Origin: Pseudomonas guariconensis
GTDB taxonomy: Bacteria > Pseudomonadota > Gammaproteobacteria > Pseudomonadales > Pseudomonadaceae
Length of the DNA: 64,000 nt
Reading direction: 5' to 3'
Assembly (NCBI RefSeq): GCF_015680235.1
Contig: NZ_JADLJL010000013.1
Span: 55,513-119,512, forward strand
Part shown: one piece after another, positions 61,786-64,000 of the stretch
Layout: the number at the start of each line of letters is the position of its first letter
Numbering within the stretch: position 1 is the first letter of the stretch
Notes under the pieces: generated by a model
What the model was told of the DNA's origin: nothing
Seen by the model: only the letters and a program-made list of their open reading frames with translations
Database searches by the model: none
Position numbers and translations under genes: made by a program

Positions 61786-62286
61786 TCAGGTGATGCCCGG
61801 TAGTTCCCGGTAGGTCAGGTAGACGCGCAGGTCGAACTCCAATTGATGGTAGTCCGGTTCCATGTGCTGGCAGAGTTGATAGAACGCTTTGTTGTGGTCG
61901 CGCTCGCGCAGGTGTGCCAGTTCGTGCACGACGATCATGCGCAGGAACTGCGGCGCGGCTTCCTTGAACAACGAGGCGATGCGGATTTCCTTCTTGGCCT
62001 TGAGCTTGCCGCCCTGCACGCGCGAGACCGCGGTGTTCAGGCCCAGGGCACGATGGGTCAGGTCCAGGCGGTTGTCGAACAGCACCTTGTCCAGGTTCGG
62101 CGCGCTGCGCAGGTAGTGTTGCTTAAGGTCCTGGGCATAGCTGTACAGGGCCTTGTCGCTCTGCACGTCGTGGCGCTCGGGGTAGCGTTGGCTCAGGTAG
62201 TCGCCCAGGCGATCGGTGGCGATCATCTGGCGGACCTGCTCCTGCAGATGGGGTGGGTAGGCTTGCAGATAACGTAGTGTGGTCAT
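61786..62286 (-). CDS. YgjP/DUF45-type metallopeptidase
   Basis: 166 residues from the ATG at 62286 (MTTLRYLQAYPPHLQEQVRQ). The zinc motif is VVHELAHLRERDHNKAFY, with HExxH and the following His, and RMIVVHELAH is typical of YgjP (PF01863). It is likely cytoplasmic. The substrate is unknown. The longer ORF start covers REP sequence and was rejected. Confidence 0.82.
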   Translation of the reverse strand: MTTLRYLQAYPPHLQEQVRQMIATDRLGDYLSQRYPERHDVQSDKALYSYAQDLKQHYLRSAPNLDKVLFDNRLDLTHRALGLNTAVSRVQGGKLKAKKEIRIASLFKEAAPQFLRMIVVHELAHLRERDHNKAFYQLCQHMEPDYHQLEFDLRVYLTYRELPGIT

Positions 62287-62307
62287 GGCGCCGCGTTCAG
62301 CGAAACG

Positions 62308-62402
62308 AATCGCGAGACAAGCCCGCTCCCACAGGGTTCGGCGTATACAACCCCTGTGGGAGCGGGCTTGCCCCGCGATGGGGCTGCGCAGCAGCCCCGA
62401 TT
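62308..62402. repeat. Inverted REP pair (BIME)
   Basis: Reverse CGCGAGACAAGCCCGCTCCCAC (about 62311-62332) and forward GGGAGCGGGCTTGCCCCGCGATGG (62356-62380), then a GGGCTGC-gca-GCAGCCC hairpin. Confidence 0.86.
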
Positions 62403-62411
62403 GATGCCGGA

Positions 62412-63476
62412 TCAGTTGACCTTGGCAGCCAACTCGCCCTTGGCGTAACGCTGGAACATACCTTCCAGGGAGATCGGCTTGATCTTGGAGGCGTTGCCGG
62501 CAGTGCCGAAGGCTTCGTAACGGGCGATGCACACGTCACGCATGGCCTTCACGGTTTCGGCGAAGAACTTGCGTGGATCGAACTCGCTCGGGTGCTGGGC
62601 CATGTAGCGGCGGATGGCACCGGTGGAAGCCAGGCGCAGGTCGGTGTCGATGTTGACCTTGCGCACGCCGTACTTGATACCTTCGACGATTTCCTCGACC
62701 GGCACGCCGTAGGTTTCCTTGATGTCACCGCCGTATTCGTTGATGACCTTCAGCCATTCCTGAGGCACCGAGGAGGAGCCGTGCATCACCAGGTGGGTGT
62801 TGGGAATGCGCTTGTGGATCTCCTTGATGCGGTCGATCGCCAGGATGTCGCCGGTTGGCGGCTTGGTGAACTTGTACGCGCCGTGGCTGGTGCCGATGGC
62901 GATGGCCAGGGCATCGACCTGGGTCTTCTTGACGAAGTCGGCGGCTTCTTCCGGGTCGGTCAGCATCTGGCTGTGGTCCAGGGTGCCTTCGGCGCCGATG
63001 CCGTCTTCTTCACCGGCCTGGCCGGTTTCCAGGCTGCCCAGGCAACCCAGCTCGCCTTCCACCGACACGCCGCAAGCGTGGGCGAACGCCACGGTCTGCT
63101 GGGTGACGCGCACGTTGTACTCGTAGTCGGACGGGGTCTTGCCGTCTTCCTTGAGCGAGCCGTCCATCATCACCGAGCTGAAGCCCAGCTGGATGGAGCG
63201 CTGGCACACGTCAGGGCTGGTGCCGTGGTCCTGGTGCATGCACACCGGGATGTGCGGGAACTCTTCGATCGCTGCCAGGATCAGGTGACGCAGGAAGGGA
63301 GCACCGGCGTACTTGCGGGCACCGGCCGAGGCCTGGACGATGACCGGAGAGTCGGTCTTGTCGGCGGCTTCCATGATGGCGCGCATCTGCTCGAGGTTGT
63401 TGACGTTGAAAGCCGGAACGCCGTAGCCGAACTCGGCGGCGTGGTCCAGCATCTGGCGCATGCTAATGAGTGCCAT
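62412..63476 (-). CDS. fba: Fructose-bisphosphate aldolase, class II
   Basis: 354 residues, the normal length. Zinc-binding and substrate residues appear in [50 protein letters not shown] and VNIDTDLR. It cleaves fructose 1,6-bisphosphate in glycolysis and gluconeogenesis. The ATG at 63476 is preceded by GGGAGAGAG. It is downstream of the lipoprotein gene by 98 bases. Confidence 0.97.
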   Translation of the reverse strand: MALISMRQMLDHAAEFGYGVPAFNVNNLEQMRAIMEAADKTDSPVIVQASAGARKYAGAPFLRHLILAAIEEFPHIPVCMHQDHGTSPDVCQRSIQLGFSSVMMDGSLKEDGKTPSDYEYNVRVTQQTVAFAHACGVSVEGELGCLGSLETGQAGEEDGIGAEGTLDHSQMLTDPEEAADFVKKTQVDALAIAIGTSHGAYKFTKPPTGDILAIDRIKEIHKRIPNTHLVMHGSSSVPQEWLKVINEYGGDIKETYGVPVEEIVEGIKYGVRKVNIDTDLRLASTGAIRRYMAQHPSEFDPRKFFAETVKAMRDVCIARYEAFGTAGNASKIKPISLEGMFQRYAKGELAAKVN

Positions 63477-63574
63477 TGTGTATCTCTCTCCCGACAAGCG
63501 TCGTTGTTTCGTGCAAGCCTGCCGCAGGGGCGGTTGCTGTTCAAGTAGTGTGGGCCGCCTCGCGGCCCGGCCAG

Positions 63575-63904
63575 TCACGGTGCCTTGCAGCCCCGCCCAA
63601 TCAGGTCGTTGGTCGCTACCCAGTACACCAGGCCTTCATCGCCCTTGGTGTGCAAGGCCAACACGCCATCGCTGTAGAGCGCACCCGAGGCGCCCGGCTC
63701 GGACTTGAGCCGGTAGACCTGGTCGCCGCCGCCCAGACGCACGTCGACCGACTCCTGGGTAGCATCGGCGAAGCGCCAAAGCACTTCGGCCTGTGTGTCG
63801 CAGACCCAGCGGGTCCAGTTGTCCGCCGGGGCGGGTTGCGGCGATTGCAGCAGCGAGCATCCTGCCAGGGTCGCCAGGGCCATCGAGGCCAGTAGCGCTT
63901 TCAT
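63575..63904 (-). CDS. MliC-like lipoprotein (lysozyme inhibitor family)
   Basis: 109 residues. The signal peptide ends LATLAGC (Cys16). The mature domain has [13 protein letters not shown] and the [15 protein letters not shown] / [22 protein letters not shown] pattern typical of MliC/PliC C-type lysozyme inhibitors. The gene lies just upstream of fba on the same strand. Activity against lysozyme is not shown. Confidence 0.75.
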   Translation of the reverse strand: MKALLASMALATLAGCSLLQSPQPAPADNWTRWVCDTQAEVLWRFADATQESVDVRLGGGDQVYRLKSEPGASGALYSDGVLALHTKGDEGLVYWVATNDLIGRGCKAP

Positions 63905-63953
63905 TCAATTTCCTCGATTTGGGGCTGCTTTGCAGCCCATCGCCCGGCACCCA

Positions 63954-63997
63954 CCAACCCCCCCCGGACAGAGACGTAAAAGGGGGGGGGGGGTTGG
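63954..63997. other. C-run / G-run inverted structure at the window edge
   Basis: CCAA followed by eight C at 63954-63965 pairs with twelve G followed by TTGG at 63982-63997 around a loop of 16 bases. A REP-type GGGCTGC-ttt-GCAGCCC hairpin (about 63921-63938) lies just before. Such long mononucleotide runs at a sequence end often mark an assembly or polishing artefact. Confidence 0.5.
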
Positions 63998-64000
63998 GGC

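Overview
The window is a stretch of a Pseudomonas chromosome, almost certainly of the P. putida group. It has high G+C, dense genes and many paired REP palindromes between genes. The gene order psd-serB / parC-parE-cpdA-nudF / thiC-tolC-waaA / hldE-msbA-LPS core genes-rlmJ-putP-putA / dbpA / fba is the order I know from that group. This identification comes from recognised proteins and synteny, not from a database search. No rRNA, tRNA, CRISPR array, insertion sequence or prophage was seen.

Layout. 1-3.2 kb: end of psd, serB and a divergent AhpA/Smp-type membrane protein. 3.2-12.7 kb: a minus-strand block with a PqiC-like lipoprotein, parC, a retropepsin-like protease, a phytase-like esterase, parE, the yqiA esterase, cpdA (cAMP phosphodiesterase), a DUF1249 gene and nudF; most neighbours are closely spaced or overlap. 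12.9-17.2 kb: a DUF3298-type lipoprotein, then the thiamin locus (TPP riboswitch, thiC, HMP transporter cytX). 17.3-24.7 kb: tolC, waaA, a LysR/SMR-efflux divergent pair and a three-gene FAD-oxidoreductase / aldo-keto reductase / unknown cluster.

24.8-37.3 kb is a lipopolysaccharide core and envelope region: hldE (heptose precursor), msbA (lipid A-core flippase), a broken waaL (O-antigen ligase) remnant, a kinase-like protein, three glycosyltransferases, a DnpA-type de-N-acetylase, a Mig-14 homologue, a WapH-type glycosyltransferase and a carbamoyltransferase. The last five genes form a tightly packed minus-strand operon. 37.5-44.3 kb: rlmJ, then putP and putA divergently transcribed from a control region with seven GTTGCA PutA-operator hexamers.

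44.4-51.8 kb is the accessory part. An AT-rich gene for a TccC-type (Tc toxin C component) RHS protein with an unrecognised C-terminal tip sits between two 100-bp direct repeats that are 94% identical and built on REP units. Next is a compact operon of an EgtD-like methyltransferase, an Fe(II)/2-oxoglutarate oxygenase and an EamA exporter, divergent from a LysR regulator. That looks like a small, possibly undescribed pathway that makes and exports a modified amino acid.

51.9-63.9 kb: a second-type TldD/TldE peptidase pair, an MdtD-like MFS pump, dbpA, a YhiN-type flavoprotein, a YccS-type FUSC membrane protein, a small winged-helix protein, a YgjP-type metallopeptidase, class II aldolase and an MliC-like lipoprotein. 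The last 50 bases are a C-run/G-run inverted structure that may be an assembly edge artefact.
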